From NCBI GenBank assembly GCA_023426245.1, contig JAFABB010000036.1, forward strand, positions 1-64,000: a stretch of 64,000 bases of DNA, written 5' to 3'. A program made the position numbers and the translations under genes. Positions 14,608 to 23,096 of the stretch are shown here, piece by piece; the first letter of the stretch is position 1; every line of letters begins with the position of its first letter. The notes under the pieces were generated by a model. The model saw only the letters and a program-made list of their open reading frames with translations, was not told the origin of the DNA and searched no databases. The stretch is from Bacillota bacterium. GTDB taxonomy: Bacteria; Bacillota; UBA4882; UBA8346.

Positions 14608-15969
14608 ATGGTAAATTATCAAGGCGTTCGTATCGAGGAAGTTGACCCCGGCAGTATTGCCGAAGAGTTGGAGATAGAATCCGGCGATATCCTGCTTCGG
14701 ATGAATCATCATAAATTACTTGACTTTATTGATTATTTAGTGCTAAGCTCTGAAAGGCAACTCGTCGTAGAGGTATTTAAAAAATCCGGTGAGATTTTGG
14801 AGATTGAGTTTGAGAAAGATCCGGAAGAGCCATTGGGTTTGAAATTAGAAGGAGCTATTTTCGATAAAATTAGGGTTTGTAATAATCACTGCCTTTTTTG
14901 CTTTGTCCATCAGTTACCGGCGGCTGGGCGCTCATCCTTGTATGTGAAGGATGATGACTACCGGCTTTCCTTTTTACAAGGCAGTTATATAACCCTGACA
15001 AACCTGTCGGAAGCAGATTGGCGACGGATTGAAAAGCTCCATCTTTCTCCTTTGTATATTTCGGTCCATGCAACGGATTCAGAGGTAAGGCAAAAATTGC
15101 TCGGGCTCAAAAGCGCCGGCAAAATTATGGATCAATTAAAACGGTTGGAAACAGCCGGCATTACAGTCCATACGCAAGCGGTTCTTTGCCCCGGAATCAA
15201 TGATGGTCCGGTATTGGAACAAACCATCAAAGATCTTTCGGCGTTGTGGCCATCCGTAGCTAGTTTAGCGGTTGTTCCGGTGGGATTGACAGGACACCGG
15301 CAAGGATTATACCCGCTCCAGCCTTATAAGGATGTTCAAGCGGCTGAGGTTTTGAATATCGTCCACAGTTACCAGACAAAACTTTTCGAGAAAATAGGAA
15401 CCCGATTTGTTTTTGCGGCTGATGAATGGTATATTAAAGCGAGGGAAGATTTTCCCGCCGATGAAGAATATGAAGGTTATCCCCAATTGGATAATGGGGT
15501 TGGTTTGGTTCAGTGGTTTTTAACCGAATTTCGGGATTTTTTCCAGGTTTCTTTAAGGGATTTAAAGGAAATGGAAGCCGATCTGGTTGTAGTTACGGGG
15601 AAATCCACGGGCAGGCTTTGGCAATTGGTGATTGAAACTTTGCAACAAAGCTGTCCTGGTATTAAGCTTCGGGCTTTACCGGTACAAAATGATTTTTTTG
15701 GCTCTACGGTCACTGTAACCGGACTACTTACCGGCAACGACATCATCCGGGCCATAAAATCCGATCAAGGTCCCGAAGATTGCTGGTACCTAATCCCCCA
15801 AATTACTTTGAAACAAGATCAGAATATTTTCTTAGATGATGTTTCGGTGGTTGAACTGGAAGCAGCTTGCGCACCCCGAAAAGTCGAAATCGTACCTACC
15901 AGGGCCAAGGACTGGCTTTCCTGGATCATTGAAAAAGGATGTGTTGATGGTTGGCACAAGCGGTTATAG
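14608..15969 (+). CDS. Radical SAM protein with PDZ and DUF512 domains
   Basis: This 453-residue protein has an N-terminal PDZ-like domain (about 8-60) and the cluster motif C91-x3-C95-x2-C98 in V-C-N-N-H-C-L-F-C-F-V, followed by the DUF512 region. The C-x3-C-x2-C spacing is that of the radical SAM family, so it probably binds a [4Fe-4S] cluster and S-adenosylmethionine. Its substrate is not known. The gene stands immediately before der in many Bacillota, as here, and overlaps it by 19 nt. That long-standing linkage suggests a role near ribosome or RNA metabolism, but this is inference. The ribosome-binding site is TTGGAGG. Confidence 0.85.
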   Translation: MVNYQGVRIEEVDPGSIAEELEIESGDILLRMNHHKLLDFIDYLVLSSERQLVVEVFKKSGEILEIEFEKDPEEPLGLKLEGAIFDKIRVCNNHCLFCFVHQLPAAGRSSLYVKDDDYRLSFLQGSYITLTNLSEADWRRIEKLHLSPLYISVHATDSEVRQKLLGLKSAGKIMDQLKRLETAGITVHTQAVLCPGINDGPVLEQTIKDLSALWPSVASLAVVPVGLTGHRQGLYPLQPYKDVQAAEVLNIVHSYQTKLFEKIGTRFVFAADEWYIKAREDFPADEEYEGYPQLDNGVGLVQWFLTEFRDFFQVSLRDLKEMEADLVVVTGKSTGRLWQLVIETLQQSCPGIKLRALPVQNDFFGSTVTVTGLLTGNDIIRAIKSDQGPEDCWYLIPQITLKQDQNIFLDDVSVVELEAACAPRKVEIVPTRAKDWLSWIIEKGCVDGWHKRL

Positions 15970-17282
15970 CCATTGTGGGGCGGCCCAATGTTGGGAAGTC
16001 TACTTTATTTAACCGGATAGCCAGGCAGCGGTTAGCGATTGTTGAAGATACGCCTGGTGTTACCCGGGATCGTTTATATGCAAATGGAGAGTGGTTGGGA
16101 CGACAGTTTTTACTGATTGATACCGGCGGAATTACGGATGCCAAGGATACCATACAGACCCAGATTAGGAATCAAGTAGAGTTGGCGCTGGAAGAAGCCG
16201 ACGCTATCATGATGGTGGTTGATGGCCGGGAATCTTTAACTTCCTCCGACCACCAAGTCGCAACCTTGCTCCGGAAAACCAATAAACCGGTCGTACTGGC
16301 TATGAATAAAATCGATAATTTCACGGAAGCTGCCGACCCGGAAGTATACCGTTTAGGGCTTGGAGAACCGGTGCTGATTTCTGCCGAACACGGTAAAAAT
16401 ATCGGCGATCTTTTGGATCTAGTCTTGAGTCAAATCCCTAGTAGCGAAAAAGATACCGATATGGATAGTATTCGGGTCACCTTCGTGGGACGCCCCAATG
16501 TTGGAAAATCGTCGCTGGTCAATGCATTGTTGGGTCAATCCCGGGTTATTGTGAGCGCGGAGCCTGGGACGACACGGGATGCAATTGATACCCCGCTTAT
16601 TGTGGAGGGTAAACAATATTTATTGGTGGATACGGCGGGAATTCGCCGTAAAGCCAAAGTTGAGGAGGCAGTTGAGTATTACAGCGTCCTGCGGGCTTTA
16701 AAGGCGGTAGAACGGTCCGATGTGGTGATATTGGTTTTAGATGCTTTGGCGTTAGAGGCCAATGACGGTGTGGCCGAACAGGATTTGAAAATTGCCGGAA
16801 TAATTCGGGATGCCGGAAAAGCTTGTTTTATTTTAGTCAACAAATGGGATGCGGTGGAAAAAAATGGGGGTTCAACGGCTGTATTTACCGAAAAAATCCG
16901 TTCATCCATGGATTTTTTGGATTATGCGCCGATCGTTTTTGTTTCAGCCAAATCAGGTCAGCGTTTATCGAAAATCATCCCTACCGTCGATCAGGTTATG
17001 GAAAGTTATACTTTTCGAATTCCTACCAACCGGCTCAATGCAATTGTTTCGGAAGCAATTGCTTTGCACAGCCCGCCATCGCATAAAGGCAAGATGTTAA
17101 AAATTTATTTCAGCAATCAAGTTGCGGTGAAACCACCCAAGTTTCTTTTCACTGTCAATAATGCTGAAGGTATGCATTTTTCCTATCAACGTTATCTCGA
17201 AAATAAAATCCGTGAATATTTCGCCTTTAGCGGCACACCTATCCAATTTGATTTAGCAGTCAAGCATAAAAAACAGGAGTGA
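15951..17282 (+). CDS. der: Ribosome-assembly GTPase Der (EngA)
   Basis: Der has two tandem GTPase domains and a KH-like C-terminal domain, and is needed for maturation of the 50S ribosomal subunit. In this 443-residue protein the two P-loops are G-R-P-N-V-G-K-S-T (10-18) and G-R-P-N-V-G-K-S-S (about 181-189), with D-T-x-G (G3) and N-K-x-D (G4) motifs in each half. It starts at TTG 15951; an in-frame stop at 15945-15947 rules out a longer form. It overlaps the DUF512 gene and is followed after 8 nt by plsY. Confidence 0.96.
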   Translation: MAQAVIAIVGRPNVGKSTLFNRIARQRLAIVEDTPGVTRDRLYANGEWLGRQFLLIDTGGITDAKDTIQTQIRNQVELALEEADAIMMVVDGRESLTSSDHQVATLLRKTNKPVVLAMNKIDNFTEAADPEVYRLGLGEPVLISAEHGKNIGDLLDLVLSQIPSSEKDTDMDSIRVTFVGRPNVGKSSLVNALLGQSRVIVSAEPGTTRDAIDTPLIVEGKQYLLVDTAGIRRKAKVEEAVEYYSVLRALKAVERSDVVILVLDALALEANDGVAEQDLKIAGIIRDAGKACFILVNKWDAVEKNGGSTAVFTEKIRSSMDFLDYAPIVFVSAKSGQRLSKIIPTVDQVMESYTFRIPTNRLNAIVSEAIALHSPPSHKGKMLKIYFSNQVAVKPPKFLFTVNNAEGMHFSYQRYLENKIREYFAFSGTPIQFDLAVKHKKQE

Positions 17283-17290
17283 GCTAGACT

Positions 17291-17914
17291 ATGATATGGC
17301 AAACGGTTTTAATTTTGGTTGGAAGTTATTTGATCGGTTCCATTGTTACCAGTGATATTGTAACGCATTTTAAGAAAACCGATTTACGAAGTCAGGGTAG
17401 TGGCAATGTAGGCGCTACCAATGCTTTTAGGGTGCTGGGTTCATTTTACGGGGCGGTTGTACTCGTTGGAGATGTCTTAAAAGGGGTTCTTGCCGTTTTG
17501 ATCGGCCGTTGGCTTAATCCTTTTCCCCATTTTGATATGGCTATTTTAGCCGCTGTTTTAGTAATTGTCGGCCACAATTGGCCTGTTTTTGCTAAATTTA
17601 AAGGCGGCAAGGGGATAGCGACATCACTCGGGGCGATCATTGCTTTAACTCCCTATAGTCTTTTGGTAATCATCCCGCTCTGGCTGGCAGTTTTTTTCAT
17701 ATCGGGATACGTTTCATTAGCTTCTATAATTGTTGCAATCGCTTATCCCATAGCGGTGTTTGTATTTTATTCCTTGGACCCGTATAAACTATTATTTGCC
17801 ATCATCATTGCCATTTTGGCGATTTACCGTCATAAGAGTAATTTTGGCCGTTTAATTCATGGTCAGGAACATCGCATCTTATATCAGCATCGAAAAGGAG
17901 CCAAAGAGAAATGA
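17291..17914 (+). CDS. plsY: Glycerol-3-phosphate acyltransferase PlsY
   Basis: PlsY transfers an acyl group from acyl phosphate to glycerol 3-phosphate, the first step of phosphatidic acid synthesis. The 207-residue membrane protein shows the three conserved cytoplasmic motifs: S-G-N-V-G-A-T-N-A-F-R (about 37-47), G-H-N-W-P-V-F-A-K-F-K-G-G-K-G-I-A-T (about 94-111), and a final Y-R-H-K-x-N-F-x-R-L-x-x-G-x-E motif, between five hydrophobic helices. Its stop overlaps the gpsA start by 4 nt (ATGA). GpsA makes its substrate, so the pair forms one functional unit. Confidence 0.95.
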   Translation: MIWQTVLILVGSYLIGSIVTSDIVTHFKKTDLRSQGSGNVGATNAFRVLGSFYGAVVLVGDVLKGVLAVLIGRWLNPFPHFDMAILAAVLVIVGHNWPVFAKFKGGKGIATSLGAIIALTPYSLLVIIPLWLAVFFISGYVSLASIIVAIAYPIAVFVFYSLDPYKLLFAIIIAILAIYRHKSNFGRLIHGQEHRILYQHRKGAKEK

Positions 17915-18945
17915 ATGCAATTGGAGTTATTGGCGGTGGGGGATGGGGTACCGCTTTGGCAAAATTGTGCACCGAAAAGGGTTTTTCAGTCGATATTTGG
18001 GTCCGTGAGCCTGAAGTCACAGAAGAAATTAACAGTAAGCATACCAACAATACCTTTTTGCCCGGTGTGGTCTTGCCCCAGGACTTACAGGCAAGCACTT
18101 CTTTGGAAAATGTCGTCAAGAATAAAAAATACTTAATTACGGCAGTGCCTACCCAATGGGTGCGCTCGGTTGCCCGGCAGATGGTGTCCTTTGTTGCAAA
18201 AGATGCCATTATTATCAGTGTGTCCAAAGGACTTGAAGTTCAAAGTTTGAAAACTCTAACCTCAGTGCTGGAAGAAGAATTGCCGGGACTTGATCCGGGT
18301 GCTATCGTGGCTTTATCCGGACCCAATCATGCTGAAGAAGTGGCCAGAAATATTCCTTCTGCTACTGTGGTTGCTACGCCGGTGTTGAAATATGCGGAAG
18401 AAGTTCAAGATTTATTGATATCGCCCCGTTTTCGGGTATATACCAATCCGGATCGTACCGGAGTACAACTGGGAGGGGCTTTGAAGAATGTTATCGCTCT
18501 GGCAGCCGGGATTTCGGATGGCCTCGGCTTTGGAGACAATTCAAAGGCCGCTTTGGTCACCAGGGGGTTATCGGAAATCGCCCGTTTAGGAGCAGCCATG
18601 GGTGCAAAAACACCAACTTTCGCCGGCTTGTCCGGCATGGGGGATCTTTTTGTCACAGCAGGAAGCAAACATAGCCGGAATGCCTGGGCCGGTCGTGAAC
18701 TTGGCAGTGGAAAAACCCTGGAAGAAATCACGGCTTCCACCAAAATGGTGGTTGAAGGAGTAACAACGACACAGGCTGCCTATGAATTGGCAAAACAATT
18801 AAATATTGAGATGCCGATTACTTCTATTACCTATCAAATTTTATTTAAAGGAATGCCGCCTCATGATGGGGTTGCCCAATTGATGGAGCGAATGCGGACC
18901 CATGAAATGGAAGAGGTTGTCTCAGCGACGTATAGCTGGATTTAA
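17911..18945 (+). CDS. gpsA: Glycerol-3-phosphate dehydrogenase [NAD(P)+]
   Basis: GpsA reduces dihydroxyacetone phosphate to sn-glycerol 3-phosphate for phospholipid synthesis. The 344-residue cytosolic protein has an N-terminal Rossmann fold with G-G-G-G-W-G-T-A-L-A (7-16), the S-G-P-N-H-A-E-E-V-A segment (about 132-141), and the catalytic K-N-V-I-A-L-A-A-G-I-S-D-G-L-G-F-G-D-N-S-K-A-A (about 192-214). It is translationally coupled to plsY and followed by an intrinsic terminator at 19041. Confidence 0.96.
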   Translation: MNAIGVIGGGGWGTALAKLCTEKGFSVDIWVREPEVTEEINSKHTNNTFLPGVVLPQDLQASTSLENVVKNKKYLITAVPTQWVRSVARQMVSFVAKDAIIISVSKGLEVQSLKTLTSVLEEELPGLDPGAIVALSGPNHAEEVARNIPSATVVATPVLKYAEEVQDLLISPRFRVYTNPDRTGVQLGGALKNVIALAAGISDGLGFGDNSKAALVTRGLSEIARLGAAMGAKTPTFAGLSGMGDLFVTAGSKHSRNAWAGRELGSGKTLEEITASTKMVVEGVTTTQAAYELAKQLNIEMPITSITYQILFKGMPPHDGVAQLMERMRTHEMEEVVSATYSWI

Positions 18946-19040
18946 TAAAACAAAAAAGGATAAGGAATTGGAATGCAAGAGTCAGAATCCAGGAGAAAGA
19001 TGGTATTCTGAATTTTGGCTTCTGAATTCCAAGTTTCATT

Positions 19041-19064
19041 GCTCCCATTCGGAGCTTTTTTTTT
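19041..19064 (+). terminator. Terminator of the der-plsY-gpsA operon
   Basis: GCTCC-CATTC-GGAGC (19041-19055) is followed by a run of nine T residues. Confidence 0.85.
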
Positions 19065-19238
19065 GTCCAATTATTATGGATGATTAGTTATATTGATGTG
19101 GCGCTGTCAATATATATATACTGTTTATGGGCAACTCTGTAAGCTGGTGAAGGGGGGATGAAACAATTCCCGGATTTAAATTATTTGGGGGGCAAGAGCG
19201 TGCAAATACGCCAATGGGCGTTGAAAGGGGGGGAAAAG

Positions 19239-20714
19239 ATGAAGACTTATGATGTCTTGCGAGATATTGCCGAACGGACCGATGGTGATATTTATATTGG
19301 CGTGGTAGGACCGGTACGTACGGGAAAGTCTACCTTCATCAAGAAATTCATGGAACAGCTGGTAATTCCGAATATTGCAAATGCTTATGACCGGGAAAGG
19401 GCTCAAGATGAATTGCCGCAAAGTGGAAACGGCCGGACGATTATGACAACCGAGCCGAAATTTGTTCCGAGCGAAGCGGTAGAAGTCACTGTAGGCGATG
19501 TTCACTTCAAGGTCCGTTTGGTTGATTGTGTTGGCTATGCAGTAGATGGGGCCGTGGGCTATGAAGATGAGAATGGTCCTAGGATGGTGATTACGCCTTG
19601 GCTGGAAACACCGATTAGTTTTGTGGAAGCATCCGAGATGGGGACTAAAAAGGTGATTAACGATCATTCCACGATTGGACTGGTTGTTACAACCGACGGC
19701 AGCATTACGGATCTGTCAAGGCAACAGTATATTCATGCCGAGGAAAGGGTCATCAATGAGCTCAAAGCTTTAGGTAAACCTTTTGTAGTCATTTTAAACT
19801 CCATTCATCCCGGTGAAGCCGAGACCCAGGATTTAGCCGCAGATTTACAAAATAAATATAGTGTGCCGGTTTTAACTATGGATTGTTTGCATTTAAAAAC
19901 AGAACAGATTGAAAGTGTAGTCCAAGAGTTACTTTATATGTTTCCAGTTCGGGAAATCCGGATTGATTTTTCAAAATGGATTGAGGAACTTGAACCGGAT
20001 CATTGGCTGCGATCTCGGTTTGAAAACGCGATATATTCTGCTGTCGGCGATGTAAACCGGGTTAGAGATATTCATGGAATGGTTGACGTTTTGAAAAATG
20101 TCGAAGATATCCAGGAAGTCGTGATTGATAAGATTGACCTTGGTGAGGGAACTTTACATCTTGAGATTCGGACCGATCGCGCACTTTTCTATCGGGTATT
20201 GGAAGAACAATCAGGATTTGTTATCAGTGGTGACCATCATTTATTAAAAATTATGCAAGAGCTTTCGACGGCCAAACGAGAATATGATAAAGTTTCCGAT
20301 GCATTAGCCCAGGTCAGGCAAACGGGTTATGGCGTTGTGCAACCGGTATTATCGGAGTTAACCTTGGCAGAACCTGAATTAATCAAACATGGACACCGCT
20401 TCGGGGTTAAGCTGAAAGCCAGCGCACCCTCAATTCATATGATTCGGGCCGAAATCAATACCGAAGTAACACCCATTGTCGGGACAGAAAAACAAGGGGA
20501 AGAATTTGTAAAGTATTTGACGGAAGAATTTGAGAAAGATCCATCCCGGATTTGGCAGACGGATTTCTTTGGGAAAACCATGTATGACTTGGTAAAAGAA
20601 GGCATTCAGGTTAAACTTACGCGAATGCCCGAGGATGCCCAAGAAAAATTGCAAGAGACTTTAACCAAGATTTTGAATGAAGGCAGCGGGGGGTTAATCT
20701 GTATTATTCTTTAA
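19239..20714 (+). CDS. spoIVA: Stage IV sporulation protein A
   Basis: SpoIVA is the ATPase that polymerises on the outer forespore membrane and forms the platform of the spore coat. This 491-residue protein has the characteristic N-terminus D-I-A-E-R-T-D-G-D-I-Y-I-G-V-V-G (about 7-22), the P-loop G-P-V-R-T-G-K-S-T (about 22-30), and the conserved C-terminus ending G-G-L-I-C-I-I-L. I start it at ATG 19239, after GGGGGGG and at the family's usual length, although the frame extends upstream. The mother-cell gene in Bacillus is sigma-E dependent. An ATATT (about 19090) is present upstream, but I find no convincing -10 match. Confidence 0.96.
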   Translation: MKTYDVLRDIAERTDGDIYIGVVGPVRTGKSTFIKKFMEQLVIPNIANAYDRERAQDELPQSGNGRTIMTTEPKFVPSEAVEVTVGDVHFKVRLVDCVGYAVDGAVGYEDENGPRMVITPWLETPISFVEASEMGTKKVINDHSTIGLVVTTDGSITDLSRQQYIHAEERVINELKALGKPFVVILNSIHPGEAETQDLAADLQNKYSVPVLTMDCLHLKTEQIESVVQELLYMFPVREIRIDFSKWIEELEPDHWLRSRFENAIYSAVGDVNRVRDIHGMVDVLKNVEDIQEVVIDKIDLGEGTLHLEIRTDRALFYRVLEEQSGFVISGDHHLLKIMQELSTAKREYDKVSDALAQVRQTGYGVVQPVLSELTLAEPELIKHGHRFGVKLKASAPSIHMIRAEINTEVTPIVGTEKQGEEFVKYLTEEFEKDPSRIWQTDFFGKTMYDLVKEGIQVKLTRMPEDAQEKLQETLTKILNEGSGGLICIIL

Positions 20715-20746
20715 AATTATTTAAGTATATACCGGCACTTGTTGTA

Positions 20747-20773
20747 AATGGTCCAAGCAGACCATTTTTTTTA
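20747..20773 (+). terminator. Terminator of spoIVA
   Basis: AATGGTC-CAAGCA-GACCATT (20747-20766) is followed by eight T residues. The rest of the space up to hup (20774-21056) contains only AT-rich sequence with no recognisable gene. Confidence 0.88.
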
Positions 20774-21056
20774 TTATTTAAAGAACTTTTTTAATATGTG
20801 CAAGAGGAGGGCAAGATTAGGTACGGTTCATTAAGGTTTTAAAAAAAAATTATGGTCATTTCGGAATAAAATATCTAATCTAGCAGGAGAAATTCCCGAA
20901 ACACAGTGCCACCTTGAAAAAAATCAGATTTTTTTTGTTTGAAAAGCAGGAGATGGGGGAAGAATCTAGAATAAACAGTATAGCATTATTTTCCAAGTTT
21001 ATACCGTTTAATAACTGAACTATTTTCCACTTCTTTCGGAAGGAGGTGAATTATGA

Positions 21057-21335
21057 ATGACCAAAACCGAACTCATCGATAAAATTGCCGAAAAGAGTGG
21101 TCTAACAAAGAAAGATTCTGGGAAGGCGATTGATGCGATTATTGGCGCTATGACCCAAAGTCTTTCAAAAGGTGAAAAGGTTCAATTAGTCGGCTTCGGT
21201 AGTTTTGAAGTCCGTAAGAGAGAGGCCCGTAAAGGCCGTAATCCTCAAACTGGCGCTGAAATTAAAATCGCAGCTAGGAAGGTTCCTGTATTTAAAGCTG
21301 GTAAAGCTTTAAAGGATGCCGTAGGTAAGAAGTGA
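21057..21335 (+). CDS. hup: DNA-binding protein HU
   Basis: HU is a small dimeric nucleoid protein that bends DNA. The 92-residue protein shows the family pattern: M-T-K-T-E-L-I-D-K-I-A, helical dimerisation region, G-F-G-S-F-E-V-R-K-R (about 46-55), then the R-N-P-Q-T-G beta-arm (about 61-66) that inserts proline into the minor groove, and P-V-F-K-A-G-K-A-L-K. ATG 21057 lies 7 nt after AGGAGGTGA. The linkage spoIVA-hup is typical of Bacillota. A terminator follows directly. Confidence 0.97.
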   Translation: MTKTELIDKIAEKSGLTKKDSGKAIDAIIGAMTQSLSKGEKVQLVGFGSFEVRKREARKGRNPQTGAEIKIAARKVPVFKAGKALKDAVGKK

Positions 21336-21350
21336 TAATTTTTTAAAAAT

Positions 21351-21378
21351 TAGGCCCTGCTTTTTGGGCCTATTTTTT
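21351..21378 (+). terminator. Terminator of hup
   Basis: TAGGCCC and GGGCCTA are separated by a short T-rich loop and followed by TTTTTT. Confidence 0.88.
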
Positions 21379-21450
21379 ATGCGCATGTCTGCAACCTCCT
21401 GGTTCTGCTCCCGAGTTTACAGGAATATGTTTAGATGAGGGGGCAAAAGG

Positions 21451-22203
21451 ATGAAGATTTTCTATGCCAAAAGAACTTTGATGATGTTTTTTGCATTCAT
21501 GGTTGTGTTTGTTTTGGGATATTTCAGCGGCAAGTTTACCAGTGGCGGAATTCTGCCGACCATAGGCTTAATCGCTAGAGAAATGCCGATTTTTTCGGTG
21601 AAAAAATCCGGAGAAGTCTGTTTGACTTTCGACATCAGCTGGGGGGAAAAAACTTTGCCGTTGGTGTTGAAGGTGCTCCAGGATAACCAGGTTCCGGCAA
21701 CTTTCTTTCTATCCGGCCCGTGGGCCGTTCAACATCCAGATCTGGTCAAAGCAATTGTAGGTGGCGGTCATGAAGTTGCCAGTCACGGTGATAAGCATAT
21801 TAATCTCAGTCAGTACTCGAAAGAAGAAGTGAAAGAAAATATATCCAAAGCATATGATGACTTGTTGTCGGCGGCAGGCCGGGTAGCCCCGTTTTTCCGC
21901 CCGCCCAACGGAGACTATGATGATGTGGTCATTGATACCGCTAGGGAATTGGGATTCGAAACCGTAATCTGGGCGGTGGATTCTTTGGATTGGAAAAATC
22001 CAGGCCCTGACTACATGATGGACCGGGTATTAAAAAGGAGCTTTCCCGGCGCAATCATCCTTTGTCATGCCAGTGACTCCAGCAAAGAAATTCATTTGGC
22101 CTTACCCGGAATCATCCAGGGATTACGGGTAAAAGGGTATAAATTGGTAACCTTGACACAACTGGTAAAGGGCGGTACCATTCAAAGGACCGATCCCCGG
22201 TAA
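21451..22203 (+). CDS. PdaB-like polysaccharide deacetylase
   Basis: This 250-residue protein has one N-terminal membrane helix (about 10-30) and an extracytoplasmic NodB deacetylase domain (about 50-235). Visible motifs are T-F-D-I-S-W-G (motif 1, where the usual second Asp is replaced as in PdaB proteins), S-H-G-D-K-H (motif 2, metal-binding histidines), R-P-P-N-G-D (motif 3), and L-C-H-A-S near the end. Relatives act in sporulation: PdaB is needed for spore stability and spore cortex modification. Position directly after spoIVA-hup supports a sporulation role. The start follows GAGGGGGCAAAAGG. Confidence 0.82.
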   Translation: MKIFYAKRTLMMFFAFMVVFVLGYFSGKFTSGGILPTIGLIAREMPIFSVKKSGEVCLTFDISWGEKTLPLVLKVLQDNQVPATFFLSGPWAVQHPDLVKAIVGGGHEVASHGDKHINLSQYSKEEVKENISKAYDDLLSAAGRVAPFFRPPNGDYDDVVIDTARELGFETVIWAVDSLDWKNPGPDYMMDRVLKRSFPGAIILCHASDSSKEIHLALPGIIQGLRVKGYKLVTLTQLVKGGTIQRTDPR

Positions 22204-22242
22204 TTTTTAGAAAACAAGAAAGAATATATTCCTGAAATCAAG

Positions 22243-22309
22243 GCAAGAAAAAGAGTAACGAATTGACTGGAACGGTTTTATCTTCGATACTCTGCGGCTT
22301 GCTTTTTTT
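22243..22309 (+). terminator. Probable terminator with interrupted stem
   Basis: GCAAG...AGAGTA..CGAA (from 22243) pairs with TTCG.TACTCT...CTTGC (to about 22302), followed by seven T residues. The stem has an internal loop, so this call is moderate. A TATAAT at 22333-22338 just downstream could belong to the lepB promoter; its -35 (TTCTCA) is poor. Confidence 0.5.
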
Positions 22310-22411
22310 ATTCTCAAAAATAAAATATATGTTATAATTGTCTGTGCCGAAATTTTTATTTACGGATTACGTTTCCAATCTAATATAACGAAAATAACAG
22401 GAGTGAAATGA

Positions 22412-22990
22412 ATGCCCAAAAAGGCCGTTAAAAAAATTGTATCCCAGCCCACTAAGGCGGAAGGGTATAGTTTTCGCCGCTTTTTAAAGGATGTTTACGA
22501 AGTCGTGGTACCGGCAGTGATTTTATTCTTAATCATTCATACTTTTTTTCTCCAAGCTCAGGTTGTGCCGTCACCCTCGATGCATCCTACGATTATGGTT
22601 CGTGATCAATTTCTATTGAATAAAACAGCCTATTGGTTTAAAAAACCGCAACGTTTTGACATTGTTGTTTTTAAGCCGCCGGCGGCGGCTGAGTTTAATG
22701 GCGATTTTGTGAAAAGAATCATCGGGCTGCCGGGGGAGACCATCAAGGTCCAGGGCGGTGTGGTTTATATCAATGATAAACCGTTGAAAGAACCTTTCAT
22801 CACGCCGGACCGGGCCCCGGTCGCCGACTACAGCCCTTTTATCGTCCCCGATCATGAAGTCTTTACAATGGGTGATAACCGGAACAACAGTAAAGATAGC
22901 CGGTATTGGGGTGCTTTGCCGATTAAAAACATCAAGGGCAAAGCCTGGTGGCGGTATTGGCCGGTTAACCGGATGGGAATCGTGGAGTGA
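22412..22990 (+). CDS. lepB: Signal peptidase I
   Basis: Type I signal peptidase cleaves signal peptides of exported proteins at the membrane surface. The 192-residue protein has one N-terminal transmembrane helix (about 31-48), the catalytic serine S56 in P-S-P-S-M-H-P-T, the general base K101 in F-V-K-R-I-I-G-L-P-G-E, and the conserved G-D-N-R-N-N-S-K-D-S-R-Y-W-G box near the end. The compact form with a single helix is usual for Gram-positive bacteria. The ribosome-binding site AGGAGTG is 8 nt upstream. It would process the secreted cellulase and the sugar-binding proteins encoded downstream. Confidence 0.96.
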   Translation: MPKKAVKKIVSQPTKAEGYSFRRFLKDVYEVVVPAVILFLIIHTFFLQAQVVPSPSMHPTIMVRDQFLLNKTAYWFKKPQRFDIVVFKPPAAAEFNGDFVKRIIGLPGETIKVQGGVVYINDKPLKEPFITPDRAPVADYSPFIVPDHEVFTMGDNRNNSKDSRYWGALPIKNIKGKAWWRYWPVNRMGIVE

Positions 22991-23096
22991 AAGAATGTAT
23001 TTAAGGAGTCAGGAATTCCTTTGTCAGGTTTTTTTATTTTGAGTCTGACACCTGGGTGCTACTATTTTCTAAATTAAAATGCGGTAGGAACAAATT